Below, in pieces: positions 52,551-61,194 of a DNA stretch of 64,000 nt. Position 1 is the stretch's first letter; every line of letters begins with the position of its first letter. The position numbers and the translations under genes are program-made. The stretch is from the NCBI GenBank assembly GCA_947501475.1, contig CANMWA010000003.1, positions 124,001 to 188,000 of the forward strand. The letters are read 5' to 3'. Source of the DNA: an uncultured Aquimarina sp. GTDB lineage: Bacteria > Bacteroidota > Bacteroidia > Flavobacteriales > Flavobacteriaceae. The notes under the pieces are model-generated. The model saw nothing but the letters and a program-made list of their open reading frames with translations. It made no database searches and was not told the origin of the DNA.

Positions 52551-52576
52551 AAAAAAAAGATCATAATCAAGTGCTT

Positions 52577-52602
52577 GTCATTCCGGCGTATGCCGGAATC
52601 CA
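52577..52602 (+). repeat. 26-bp palindromic element, left-type copy
   Basis: GTCATTCC-GGCGTATGCC-GGAATCCA, one base different from the copy at 14486-14511. It faces away from the 52525 copy across a 26-bp gap, the opposite order to the pair around the GIY-YIG gene. Confidence 0.75.
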
Positions 52603-52629
52603 AAACAATACTTAAAACAATAAACAATC

Positions 52630-53076
52630 ATGAAAATAAACTGGGGAACAGCCATTGTAATTGCATTTATCGGATTCATCTCTTTTATCATGTACTTTGT
52701 TATCAGAATGAATACCGAAGATAAATACTCGCATGATCTAGTAACAGAAGAATATTATAAAGAAGAACTAGCATTTCAGAAAGAAATCAATGCCGAGAAA
52801 AATGGAAAAGCCTTGAAGAAGAATATTCAAGTTGAAAAAACTATCTATGGATTAGTGATTTCTTTTCCGGAAGATAAAAACTATGCTAATATCTCTGGAA
52901 GTATTTCTTTATATAGGCCATCAAATAAAAAATTAGATTTTGAAATCCCTATTTCACTTTCTGATTCAAGAATAGTAATCAAAGATGAGTTTATGATAGA
53001 AGGACGTTGGAATATTACTATCGATTGGAAATATAAAGACACTACATATCTATTTAAAAAATCATTCACCTATTAA
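52630..53076 (+). CDS. ccoH: FixH/CcoH-family oxidase assembly protein
   Basis: 148 residues. One N-terminal helix (~6-27, GTAIVIAFIGFISFIMYFVI), then LVTEEYYKEELAFQKEINAEKN, a common FixH stretch, and a periplasmic beta domain ending in RWNITIDWKYKD. Helps cbb3 assembly or copper delivery. Separated from ccoG by two palindromic repeats, and joined directly (0 bp) to the next gene. Confidence 0.85.
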   Translation: MKINWGTAIVIAFIGFISFIMYFVIRMNTEDKYSHDLVTEEYYKEELAFQKEINAEKNGKALKKNIQVEKTIYGLVISFPEDKNYANISGSISLYRPSNKKLDFEIPISLSDSRIVIKDEFMIEGRWNITIDWKYKDTTYLFKKSFTY

Positions 53077-53778
53077 ATGTTAGTAACTGCATTCATATTA
53101 GGCCTATTAGGAAGTTTTCACTGTATAGGGATGTGTGGACCAATAGCCTTTATGTTACCTGTTCATCGATCCAGTACTACACAAAAATTCTTTCAGATAT
53201 TCTTATATCACTTCGGTAGATTATTAGCCTATTGTTGTATTGGTTTGTTTTTTGGAATCATCGGAAAAAGCCTCAATATTTTTGGTTTGCAGCAAACACT
53301 ATCTATTGTAGCTGGAGTATTTATGATTCTTCTAATTATAATTCCGCATCAAACTCTTAATGGATACAATTTCTCAAAACCGATATATAAACTAATCTCT
53401 AAAATAAAAAATGCTTTAGGAAAGGAACTCAAAAAGAAAACTCCTGATACTTTTTTGACTATTGGGTTTTTAAATGGCTTTTTACCTTGTGGTTTGGTCT
53501 ATATGGCTGTCTTTGGAGCCATTGCCTCAGGTCATATTCTTGAAGGTAGTTTGTATATGCTTGTGTTTGGATTAGGAACCATCCCTTTAATGACTATAGC
53601 GGTATATGCCGGAAATTTTTTAAAAGGAAAAGCACGACAACATATCCAGAAAGTTATTCCTGTATTTGTGATTATTATTGGTTTACTATTTATTATACGT
53701 GGTCTCGGGCTGGGTATTCCCTATCTTTCTCCAAAACCTGTTATCGAACTAGTTTCTACAGATTTTGAGTGTCACTAG
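53077..53778 (+). CDS. TauE/SafE-like (UreH_2/DsbD-type) membrane protein of the cbb3 cluster
   Basis: 233 residues, six helices, with GLLGSFHCIGMCGPIAFMLPV near the start and FLNGFLPCGLVYMAVFGAIASG in the middle, each with a conserved Cys-Gly. Known: this family follows ccoH in flavobacterial oxidase clusters and is implicated in copper handling for the oxidase. Start follows the ccoH stop without gap. Confidence 0.85.
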   Translation: MLVTAFILGLLGSFHCIGMCGPIAFMLPVHRSSTTQKFFQIFLYHFGRLLAYCCIGLFFGIIGKSLNIFGLQQTLSIVAGVFMILLIIIPHQTLNGYNFSKPIYKLISKIKNALGKELKKKTPDTFLTIGFLNGFLPCGLVYMAVFGAIASGHILEGSLYMLVFGLGTIPLMTIAVYAGNFLKGKARQHIQKVIPVFVIIIGLLFIIRGLGLGIPYLSPKPVIELVSTDFECH

Positions 53779-53855
53779 TTGTAATAATTCACTAACTATT
53801 TTGTTCTTTTATCAGAGAAAAAACTACTTTAATTCTTCCATACTGTAGATAATAA

Positions 53856-53881
53856 TGGATTTCAGCCTATGCTAGAATGAC
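53856..53881 (+). repeat. 26-bp palindromic element, degenerate right-type copy
   Basis: TGGATTTC-AGCCTATGCT-AGAATGAC; its arms carry mismatches against the consensus. Lies between the oxidase cluster and hemN. Confidence 0.6.
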
Positions 53882-53890
53882 AAAAAACAC

Positions 53891-55255
53891 CTAAACTGTC
53901 ATAGAAAACAACATGGTCTCTGGTTTATTACGTTGTAATCTTAAATCAAAAGCCATGCAGATATTACGAACAAAAGGTCTTCCTTTTTCTGTAACTTGTA
54001 TTGAGTCATTATATATTACCAATAACTCATCTTCTTCAAGTTCTTTTAAATTCTGTAAAACTTCTGGTAATTCTTTAAAATACAACGTATCATCTTGCCA
54101 ATTGGTTTTAAAATGACACATTAGATTTAGGATATGTTTTCTAACAACTTCATCTTCTTTAGTTAGTATATGACCTCGATATATAGGAATAATACCCTCG
54201 CCTACCAAGTGTTGATATTCGTCTATGCCTTTTACATTTTGAGCAAAGCCATACCAACTATCACTTATCGCAGATACTCCTAAACCGATCATCATTTGAG
54301 TTTTGGACGCTGTATACCCCATAAAATTGCGATGCAACTTCTGGCTTTGCATAGCAGTATATAAGGAGTCATTTTGTAGTGCAAAATGATCCATCCCAAT
54401 CTCTACATAACCAACTTCAGATAATAACCTCTTCCCCACCTCATACTGCTTACGTTTCTGATCAGCTGTTGGCAAGTCTGAATCCTGAAACCCTCTTTGT
54501 CCATTACCTTTTTGCCATGGCACATGGGCATAACTATAGAATGCTAATCGATCCGGCATTAATTCTTTTGTCTTCAGAATGGTTTCAATAACAGCTTCTT
54601 GGGTTTGAAAAGGCAGTCCAAAAATAATATCATGCCCTACAGAAGTATACCCAATATCTCTGGCAACCTCGGTTACAAATTTTACGTTTTCAAAAGGTTG
54701 CACCCGATGAATTGCTTTTTGAACTGTTTCATTATAATCTTGTACCCCAAAACTTACTCTTCTAAAACCAACATCATACAATGCCTGTAAATGCTCTCGA
54801 GTGGTATTATTAGGGTGCCCTTCAAAACTTAGCTCGCAATCATTTGATTTTTCTGAACCTCTAAAAATAGTGTTGATCAAATATTCTAAATTTTCTGGTG
54901 AAAAAAATGTGGGTGTCCCCCCTCCTAAATGCAATTCTTTGATTTTAGGTTTGGTTTCAAAAAGATTGAGATATAATTGCCACTCTTTAAGAAGAACATT
55001 TATGTATGGGATTTCTACATCGTGCCGTTTTGTAATACGTTTATTACAACCACAAAATGTACACATACTTTCACAAAAAGGTAGATGGATATACAGACTT
55101 ACTCCTTCTGTATCATTACTTTCTTTAAATGATTGTTGCATGGATTTTGACCAATCTCTAAGTGAAAATAAATTGAAATCCCAATACGGCACCGTTGGGT
55201 AACTGGTATATCGAGGTCCGGGGGTATTGTATTTATTAATTAAGCTTGTGCACAT
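53891..55255 (-). CDS. hemN: Oxygen-independent coproporphyrinogen III oxidase HemN
   Basis: 454 residues from ATG 55255 (MCTSLINKYNTPGPRYTSYPTVPYW, the family start); the frame extends 27 codons upstream without similarity to the family. Radical-SAM site CESMCTFCGC, then LHLGGGTPTFFS and the HemN C-terminal domain. Makes protoporphyrinogen without oxygen, supplying heme when oxygen is scarce. Next to the oxidase cluster, though no TGAY palindrome with correct spacing was found in front. Confidence 0.92.
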   Translation of the reverse strand: MCTSLINKYNTPGPRYTSYPTVPYWDFNLFSLRDWSKSMQQSFKESNDTEGVSLYIHLPFCESMCTFCGCNKRITKRHDVEIPYINVLLKEWQLYLNLFETKPKIKELHLGGGTPTFFSPENLEYLINTIFRGSEKSNDCELSFEGHPNNTTREHLQALYDVGFRRVSFGVQDYNETVQKAIHRVQPFENVKFVTEVARDIGYTSVGHDIIFGLPFQTQEAVIETILKTKELMPDRLAFYSYAHVPWQKGNGQRGFQDSDLPTADQKRKQYEVGKRLLSEVGYVEIGMDHFALQNDSLYTAMQSQKLHRNFMGYTASKTQMMIGLGVSAISDSWYGFAQNVKGIDEYQHLVGEGIIPIYRGHILTKEDEVVRKHILNLMCHFKTNWQDDTLYFKELPEVLQNLKELEEDELLVIYNDSIQVTEKGRPFVRNICMAFDLRLQRNKPETMLFSMTV

Positions 55256-55385
55256 ATAATTTTTGATTTGGGTATCTAGCGTAGCTAATAGAGAGATAAT
55301 CGCCTTCAGTTTCAAATACATTTCGACTCCGATCAATGCGACAGTAGATTTTAATAATTTTCGTTTTCATTTTTATCAATTCTCG

Positions 55386-56225
55386 CTACTCATGCAATAC
55401 TAAAAAAGGGATATCAGTATGATAACTTATTTTTTCGACTGTGGGATGAAATAAAATACGCTGAAAAAAATTAAGATTCTTTGCCACCATAGTAATCATA
55501 TCGATGTTTCTGCTTTCTACAAAACATTGAACTGCTTGTTCTATATCTGGATTGGAGAGGAAATGAAAACTATGTTCTATGTCATTCTCAAGATAGTCAT
55601 CTAGAAAATCTTTATTCTTTTTTTGTAATTCGGTTAGTTCGGCATCCTTTTTTGCGATATGCAATATCCTTAAAGCCGCATCATTTATATCAAGAATTTC
55701 TGTTATAGTATCCAAAACTCTACTGCTATAATATATGTTATAATCTGTAGGAAATGCAATTTCTTTTGGCTTAGTATATCTTGCTTTTTCGGGAATCACC
55801 AATACAGGGCACTTTACTTTAGTAATTACATCTCCTGTATTACTTCCTATCGTTTTCTCCTTAAGCCCTGAAGCCCCTTTAGTACCCATTACAATAAAAT
55901 CAATATGTTTCTCTGCTACTTGTTTTCTAATCGCATCGACAAAGAAGATATATTCATTAATTGTAAAAAAGTGATGTTTTGCATTTAGTGGTAATTTCTC
56001 AATTTTTTTAAGTAATCCCTGCATTTTCTCCTTATCACTATCTGTGATTTTTTCTAAAACTGTATCCTTTGAATTGTAGAAAGAATTTTCTCCTATCATC
56101 TCTTCGTAAAGCGAAACATGTAAAAAATAAAAGGTACATGTTACTTTCTTAAAAAATGATAACGCATATAATATGGCGTTCCACGAATTTTCAGAAAAAT
56201 CTGTCGGGATCAGGATGTTTTTCAT
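55386..56225 (-). CDS. Universal stress protein, two-domain
   Basis: 279 residues, MKNILIPTDFSENSWNAILYA. ATP-loop GTKGASGLKEKTIGSN. Same architecture as the tandem copies at 31-36 kb. Own TGAY promoter. Directly downstream of the regulator gene at 56300 on the same strand, so the regulator's own neighbour may be one of its targets. Confidence 0.92.
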   Translation of the reverse strand: MKNILIPTDFSENSWNAILYALSFFKKVTCTFYFLHVSLYEEMIGENSFYNSKDTVLEKITDSDKEKMQGLLKKIEKLPLNAKHHFFTINEYIFFVDAIRKQVAEKHIDFIVMGTKGASGLKEKTIGSNTGDVITKVKCPVLVIPEKARYTKPKEIAFPTDYNIYYSSRVLDTITEILDINDAALRILHIAKKDAELTELQKKNKDFLDDYLENDIEHSFHFLSNPDIEQAVQCFVESRNIDMITMVAKNLNFFQRILFHPTVEKISYHTDIPFLVLHE

Positions 56226-56246
56226 CTTACATACTTTCTAATACAA

Positions 56247-56289
56247 CAAATGTATTAGGATGTTAAGATGAAAAGAATGACAAAAATCA
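56247..56289 (-). promoter_or_regulatory. TGAY-N4-RTCA promoter of the stress-protein gene at 55386
   Basis: Palindrome TGACAAAAATCA at 56278-56289; minus-strand -7 box TACATTTG, full consensus, at 56254-56247, 29.5 nt from the centre. Confidence 0.76.
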
Positions 56290-56299
56290 GTTTACGTAT

Positions 56300-57358
56300 T
56301 TATTCTACTAATTGAAGACCATGAAGATCAATAATTCTAATATTGCGTCCTTCAATTTCTATAAGACCATCTTTTTTGAAACTAGATAGTGTACGAATCA
56401 AACTTTCGGTAGCAATACCAGCAACACTCGCCAGGTCATTACGAGAGATTTTAATACTTTCTTCTGGTTTTTTGTTAAGCACCTCGGCAAACTGCAATAT
56501 AGTTTGCGCTGTTTTTTTTCGTACCGAACTATACGCCATTTGCAGTAATTGCTCTTTAATTTCGGAAAGGTTATCGGTAAGCAACTCCATCAACTCAAGA
56601 GAAATATTTTTACTTTTTTCAAGTATCTCTTTTAAGTTAGTTTTTGAGATCCCTGCCAGTTGCGAATCCTCAACGGCTGATGCAGATTCTTGATAAGGCA
56701 CATTATCCATAAATGAGGTAAATCCCAAAAAATCATCTGCTTTGTAGAGTGCCGTGATTAATTCTTTGCCACTTTCATCCATCTTATGGGATTTTATGAC
56801 TCCTTTTAAAATAAGATATATTTTGTTAGAATGTTCTTCTTCTCTATAAATTACTTCTCCTTTTTTATATTCAGAAATCTCGCCGTGGTCATCAAAAAAA
56901 TTCTTAAGCTCGTTAAGGTTTTTAAATCTATCTTCGGGTTCACTTCCTTTGGGTTGTTCGGTTTTTTCCTGAAGGATTTTGGAAATTATTTGTGCTTTAG
57001 CCAAACGACTTTCGACTGCACTTAATAAATCATCTTCGTCAAAGGGTTTGGTTAGATAATCATCTGCTCCCAAATCCATCCCTTTTCTAATTTCCTTATG
57101 TTCAGTTTTAGCCGACAAAAATATAAAAGGTATTTGATTTGTCATGCTATCATGTGATAACGCCTCAAGAACTCCATAGCCATCAACTTCTGGCATCATA
57201 ATATCGCAAACAATAATATCTGGCTTTTCTTCTTTTGCTTTGGTAATACCTATCTTCCCGTTTGGTGACGTAATCACTCTATAATCAGAAAGTTCTAAAA
57301 GCTCGGCCGTATTTTCTCTTAACGCAGTATCGTCTTCAATTAGTAAAACAGTCTTCAT
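56300..57358 (-). CDS. Response regulator fused to a Crp/Fnr-type DNA-binding module
   Basis: 352 residues. Receiver domain ~3-120 with Asp52 as phosphate acceptor (CDIMMPEVDG) and LSAKTEHKE holding the conserved Lys. cNMP-binding fold ~150-270, then a Crp-type HTH (SRNDLASVAGIATESLIRTLSSF). The recognition helix keeps the Glu and Arg positions of Fnr (E..xR), which suits a TGA half-site. No Fe-S cysteines. Inferred: phosphorylation-controlled regulator and candidate for the fourteen TGAY-N4-RTCA promoters. Follows its kinase by 2 bp. Confidence 0.9.
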   Translation of the reverse strand: MKTVLLIEDDTALRENTAELLELSDYRVITSPNGKIGITKAKEEKPDIIVCDIMMPEVDGYGVLEALSHDSMTNQIPFIFLSAKTEHKEIRKGMDLGADDYLTKPFDEDDLLSAVESRLAKAQIISKILQEKTEQPKGSEPEDRFKNLNELKNFFDDHGEISEYKKGEVIYREEEHSNKIYLILKGVIKSHKMDESGKELITALYKADDFLGFTSFMDNVPYQESASAVEDSQLAGISKTNLKEILEKSKNISLELMELLTDNLSEIKEQLLQMAYSSVRKKTAQTILQFAEVLNKKPEESIKISRNDLASVAGIATESLIRTLSSFKKDGLIEIEGRNIRIIDLHGLQLVE

Positions 57359-57360
57359 TA

Positions 57361-58593
57361 TTATTTATGATTATTTACAATAGGTATTTGAACTTCGAAA
57401 GTCGAACCTTCGCTTTCTTTACTTATAAAAGTAATGGTACCTCCTAGATTTTCCAAATGACTTTTTACAATGTTTAATCCAATCCCTGTTCCTTGATCCA
57501 GGAGTGCATTTTCTGCTCTAAAATAGCGTTTAAAAATAAATTCCTGTTCTCTTTCAGGGATACCAATCCCCTGATCAACAATTCTAAAAGTAAGTATGTT
57601 TTTTTTAACACTAACCTGTAAATCTATGGTCGTGTTTTCTCCAGAATATTTTATAGCATTATTGATCAAGTTTGATAATACAAGTTCTAGTATTTTTTCA
57701 TCAAATTCTAGAATAGTATCGTCTATATCATCTGGGTAATTGATTCTTTGTCCATCTTTGAGTAACATATTGGCGTTATACACTACTTCATTAATCACCT
57801 TACTAAGCGGAAAAGTAGAAAACTTATAGGTCGCCTTGCCAGTTTCTAAGCGTTCTATAGACAAGAAATCATTAAGAATATTATCTAAGTATTTCACCTT
57901 GCTTTTAATTGTATCAAGATGCTGTTCTCTCTTTTCTTGTTGCTCTTCTTTGGTATATTTTCCGGTAAGTGTTGCTGAAGTAAGAATACCACTTAACGGA
58001 GTCTTAAACTCATGTGAAACAAGAGATAAAAACTTTGTTTTTAATTCGTTAAGATCCTGTTCCTTTTTTAACGATTCTTTTGTTTTAGCCTCGGCTTCCT
58101 TTCGAAGCTTGACCTCATCTTTTAACTCCTGTATGGTATGATGTAATTCTTCTGTGCGTTTTTCGACTTTTTTCTCTAATTGGATGTTTAGTTCTTGTAT
58201 TTGTCGTTCTTGCTCTTTACGATCTGTAATATCAATAATCAAGGCCATTACATAATGATTATCATAAATACTAAATGGATTGAGTCCAGCTTCTACAGGA
58301 AATTCTGTCCCGTCTTTTCGAACCCCAAAAAGATCGCGCCCTTTCCCCATATTTCGTTTTTCGCTATGATTAACGAAATTCTTGAAATGGCCTGCATGAT
58401 TATGGTGATATTTTTGAGGAATAAGAGTATTCAAAGGTTTTCCAATTAATTCATCGGTATCATAACCAAAAATATCGTTGGCTGATCCATTAGTCGCTAC
58501 CACAATTTGTTCTTTATTCACGACAATAATTCCTTCTGAAACAGCTTCAGAAAGTAACTTGAAAATGTTATTGTTTTTTTCAAAAACCTTCAT
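57361..58593 (-). CDS. PAS-domain sensor histidine kinase
   Basis: 410 residues. PAS domain ~8-130 (SEGIIVVNKEQIVVATNGSANDIFGY, GRDLFGVRKDGTEFPVE), coiled coil ~130-180, phosphoacceptor H-box LVSHEFKTPLSG near residue 193, then ATPase boxes NLINNAIKYSG, DQGIGIPEREQ and GTGIGLNIV. No membrane segment, so it senses a cytoplasmic signal such as redox or a gas. The PAS is FixL-like in layout, but a heme ligand cannot be confirmed by eye. Partner of the regulator encoded 2 bp downstream. Confidence 0.92.
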   Translation of the reverse strand: MKVFEKNNNIFKLLSEAVSEGIIVVNKEQIVVATNGSANDIFGYDTDELIGKPLNTLIPQKYHHNHAGHFKNFVNHSEKRNMGKGRDLFGVRKDGTEFPVEAGLNPFSIYDNHYVMALIIDITDRKEQERQIQELNIQLEKKVEKRTEELHHTIQELKDEVKLRKEAEAKTKESLKKEQDLNELKTKFLSLVSHEFKTPLSGILTSATLTGKYTKEEQQEKREQHLDTIKSKVKYLDNILNDFLSIERLETGKATYKFSTFPLSKVINEVVYNANMLLKDGQRINYPDDIDDTILEFDEKILELVLSNLINNAIKYSGENTTIDLQVSVKKNILTFRIVDQGIGIPEREQEFIFKRYFRAENALLDQGTGIGLNIVKSHLENLGGTITFISKESEGSTFEVQIPIVNNHK

Positions 58594-58629
58594 TTTTCAA
58601 AAGTAATGATTTTGATTAGGTACAATAAC

Positions 58630-58672
58630 TGATTTATATCATAAAAAACTTCAAAATGACTTCCTAAATTTA
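58630..58672 (+). promoter_or_regulatory. TGAY-N4-RTCA promoter of the TerB-like gene
   Basis: Palindrome TGATTTATATCA at 58630-58641; -7 box TAAATTTA at 58665-58672, 29.5 nt from the centre. In the other direction, towards the kinase gene, TACTTTTG lies one base off (58605), too close to the kinase start for a normal leader. Confidence 0.65.
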
Positions 58673-58697
58673 TCATAAAACCATAAATAATAGTACT

Positions 58698-59102
58698 ATG
58701 AACACTACAAGCAATATCGGAATTACATTTTATCAAAACCTTGGGAAACTTTTTTATGCCATTGCTGCTTCAGATAATGTGGTTCGTAAGTCAGAATACA
58801 ATTCTTTACGAAAAATTGTAAAATCAAAATGGTTAGCTGTAGACGATATCGAAGATGAGTTTGGTGCCGATGCTGCTTTTCAAATCGAAATTGTTTTTGA
58901 TTGGATGGATTATGAAACGCCAAATGCAGAAACTTGTTTTAAGGAATTCGAATCTTTTTTTAAAGAAAATGAATCTCGCTTTACTAATGCTATTAAACAA
59001 TTAATTTGGGATACAGCCAATGCTATTGCAGGAGCTTTTTCTGGCAAAAATAAATCCGAATTAATGATGCTAGGAAGACTTAAATTGCTTTTTGAAAACT
59101 GA
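58698..59102 (+). CDS. TerB-like helical protein
   Basis: 134 residues, all helical. KLFYAIAASDNVVRKSEYNSLRKIVKSKW is the TerB-type opening, followed by an acidic patch (DDIEDEFGAD) and FKEFESFFKENESRF. Known: TerB-fold proteins bind metals or lie in stress-response complexes; the exact role here is open. Own TGAY promoter and terminator, so a single-gene unit of the stress regulon. Confidence 0.75.
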   Translation: MNTTSNIGITFYQNLGKLFYAIAASDNVVRKSEYNSLRKIVKSKWLAVDDIEDEFGADAAFQIEIVFDWMDYETPNAETCFKEFESFFKENESRFTNAIKQLIWDTANAIAGAFSGKNKSELMMLGRLKLLFEN

Positions 59103-59173
59103 TTTATCCAAGAATTGAAAACAATAACAATAGTATAGAAACGGGGTTTTTAGCCATTGTATTATACATCTAG

Positions 59174-59206
59174 AAAGGTGAGTTTCATAAGATACTCGCC
59201 TTTTTT
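59174..59206 (+). terminator. Rho-independent terminator
   Basis: AGGTGAGT pairs with ACTCGCCT (one G-T pair) around TTCATAAGAT, followed by TTTTTT. Ends the TerB-like transcript. Confidence 0.75.
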
Positions 59207-59225
59207 CTTTGCTTCTATCTTAAGA

Positions 59226-59268
59226 TGATTAATATCATATTTTTTGATCATACGCTGCTCTACTTTTA
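59226..59268 (+). promoter_or_regulatory. TGAY-N4-RTCA promoter of the DUF3298 lipoprotein gene
   Basis: Palindrome TGATTAATATCA at 59226-59237; -7 box TACTTTTA at 59261-59268, 29.5 nt from the centre. Transcription should begin near 59275, so the start at 59244 is excluded and ATG 59289 is right. Confidence 0.7.
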
Positions 59269-59288
59269 TTCTAACCAAAAACAACGAT

Positions 59289-60179
59289 ATGAAAACGTTA
59301 ATCACCTGTCTTATTTTACTTAGTCTTGTTGGCTGCAAAAATGAGGCATCGCCTCAAATAACTTCTGATCCAAAAGAGATAGAGGCAGATCAAAATATAA
59401 ACGAGAAACCTAAAGACACTCTCATTGTATTTTCTGGAGAAACACAAGAGCTCGATCAGGAGAAAACAAAATCTATCAAAAGAGAATTACTAATCAAAGC
59501 TGATGATGATAAGTCTCAACTACAGCAATTAGTGGTTTCTAAAGAATTTTATAAAGAAGAGGATCTCTACATATTAGATTATAAATACCCTTATCTCAAC
59601 GAGAAAATCGATTCTAAATATGCTGTCTTTAATAATTTTATAAAAGACAACTATTTGAATATTGAAAAAACAGAAAATCAAATTCTCGAAGACAAAGAAT
59701 TACTTTGTGATACCTTAAAAATTAATAGATTTAGGGATAAAAGGATCATTGATTACAAAATTTTTGATGTAAAAAAGAATTTGATTAGCGTAGTCTTGTA
59801 TAAAGAGAATTATTATTCTGGGATGTTACATTCTACCTATCTTTTTGATTGTGTAAATTTTGATCTTAAAAAACACAATTTCGTATACTTTAATGACTTT
59901 TTCGAGACTGGTTCTGAAGATGCTGTATTTAAAATTATAAATACAATTATAAAAGAAAGCATTGCATCGGGAGCATTATATTATGATTGTTGGGAGTTAT
60001 CAGAAGGAGATTTTAAAGCCTATAAAAACAATTTTGTTGTGAATGATGATGTAGTTGAGTACTATTTTGATGATTGTGTAATTTGCCCATCCTATACGGG
60101 GACTTACTCTATTGAGGTTCCGATCAAAAAGATATTACATTTGCTGAAAAAATATAATGATCGCCCAATTATAAGTTAG
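59289..60179 (+). CDS. DUF3298/RsiV-like lipoprotein
   Basis: 296 residues from ATG 59289. Lipobox LVGC (Cys15). Residues ~80-290 match the DUF4163/DUF3298 pattern: FYKEEDLYILDYKYPYLNEK near the start and YYFDDCVICPSYTGTYSIEVPIKKI at the end. Known: this domain pair occurs in RsiV, which binds lysozyme, and in PdaC-type enzymes. Inferred: envelope stress or binding protein. Unlike most neighbours, trxA behind it has no clear TGAY box. Confidence 0.78.
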   Translation: MKTLITCLILLSLVGCKNEASPQITSDPKEIEADQNINEKPKDTLIVFSGETQELDQEKTKSIKRELLIKADDDKSQLQQLVVSKEFYKEEDLYILDYKYPYLNEKIDSKYAVFNNFIKDNYLNIEKTENQILEDKELLCDTLKINRFRDKRIIDYKIFDVKKNLISVVLYKENYYSGMLHSTYLFDCVNFDLKKHNFVYFNDFFETGSEDAVFKIINTIIKESIASGALYYDCWELSEGDFKAYKNNFVVNDDVVEYYFDDCVICPSYTGTYSIEVPIKKILHLLKKYNDRPIIS

Positions 60180-60241
60180 TTTTTTTGATTAGGATAGTAT
60201 ACCTAAAGACATTATCATAACTTAGTATTTAAAACAGATTT

Positions 60242-60541
60242 ATGAAAAGTAGTTTTAGTAATATCATAAACTCAAAAACACCTGTACTTGTTGATTTTTA
60301 TGCAGATTGGTGCGGCCCTTGCAAAATGCTAGCTCCCATCTTAAAAGACGTAAAAGATGAATTAGGAGACACTATCAAAATTGTGAAGATCGATGTCGAT
60401 AAAAATCAACCTTTATCGACAAAATATCAGGTTCGGGGAGTACCTACTATGATCTTATTTAAAGAAGGAAAGCAACTCTGGCGACAATCTGGGGTATTAC
60501 AAAAAAACGACATCGTAGGTATAATTAATTCACATCAATAG
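60242..60541 (+). CDS. trxA: Thioredoxin
   Basis: 99 residues with the active site DWCGPCKML at 25-33, cis-Pro in GVPTMILF and the usual fold. Cytoplasmic dithiol reductase. It begins 3 bp before deoC, so the two form one transcript with deoD. Confidence 0.93.
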   Translation: MKSSFSNIINSKTPVLVDFYADWCGPCKMLAPILKDVKDELGDTIKIVKIDVDKNQPLSTKYQVRGVPTMILFKEGKQLWRQSGVLQKNDIVGIINSHQ

Positions 60542-60543
60542 GC

Positions 60544-61188
60544 ATGAAACTCAACAAGTATATCGATCATACCCTATTAAAAGCCAATACAACGGTAGAA
60601 GATATCAAAAAACTTTGCGCAGAAGCTAAAGAATACAACTTTTATGCTGTTTGTGTGAATAGTTATTATGTTGCTCTCGCTGATAGTGAACTTATGCATA
60701 CCGATGTTAAAATAGCCTCTGTAGTTGGATTTCCTCTTGGGTCTATGGATACCAAAGTCAAGGTGTTTGAGTCTCAACAATGTATAGATCAAGGAGCCGA
60801 TGAAATTGATATGGTCATTAACATTGGCCTATTAAAATCTGGATATTATAACATTGTAGAAGACGAAATTAAAATCATCAAAAAGGCAATTGGAGATAAA
60901 ATACTTAAAGTGATTTTTGAAAACTGTTATCTCACCAATGAAGAAAAGAAAATCGCGTGTAAACTCTCTCTAAATGCTGGAGCAGATTTTATAAAAACTT
61001 CAACAGGTTTTGGAACAGGTGGAGCTACTATACATGATATACAACTCATGAAACACGAAGTTGGAGATCGTTTAAAGATAAAAGCTTCTGGTGGTATACG
61101 AGATATAGAAACTGCTCAAAAATATATTGATTTAGGCGTTTCAAGAATAGGAACCTCATCGGGTGTAACAATAGTAACTTCAAAATAA
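60544..61188 (+). CDS. deoC: Deoxyribose-phosphate aldolase
   Basis: 214 residues, TIM barrel. Seen: IDHTLLKANTTVEDI at the start, FIKTSTGFGTGGAT with the Schiff-base Lys, and KIKASGGIRDIETA. Splits deoxyribose 5-phosphate to acetaldehyde and glyceraldehyde 3-phosphate in nucleoside use. 6 bp before deoD, the enzyme that releases the sugar phosphate. Confidence 0.94.
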   Translation: MKLNKYIDHTLLKANTTVEDIKKLCAEAKEYNFYAVCVNSYYVALADSELMHTDVKIASVVGFPLGSMDTKVKVFESQQCIDQGADEIDMVINIGLLKSGYYNIVEDEIKIIKKAIGDKILKVIFENCYLTNEEKKIACKLSLNAGADFIKTSTGFGTGGATIHDIQLMKHEVGDRLKIKASGGIRDIETAQKYIDLGVSRIGTSSGVTIVTSK

Positions 61189-61194
61189 AATTAG

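Noticed and set aside
52524..52724. Plus-strand frame before ccoH
   Set aside because: It consists of the two 26-bp palindromes and an out-of-frame piece of ccoH.
57361..58593. FixL-type heme oxygen sensor
   Set aside because: The PAS layout is similar, but a heme-ligating His could not be placed with confidence, so no oxygen-sensing claim is made.
60189..60231. TGAY promoter in front of trxA
   Set aside because: GACATTATCATA is present but the palindrome and spacing do not match the others.
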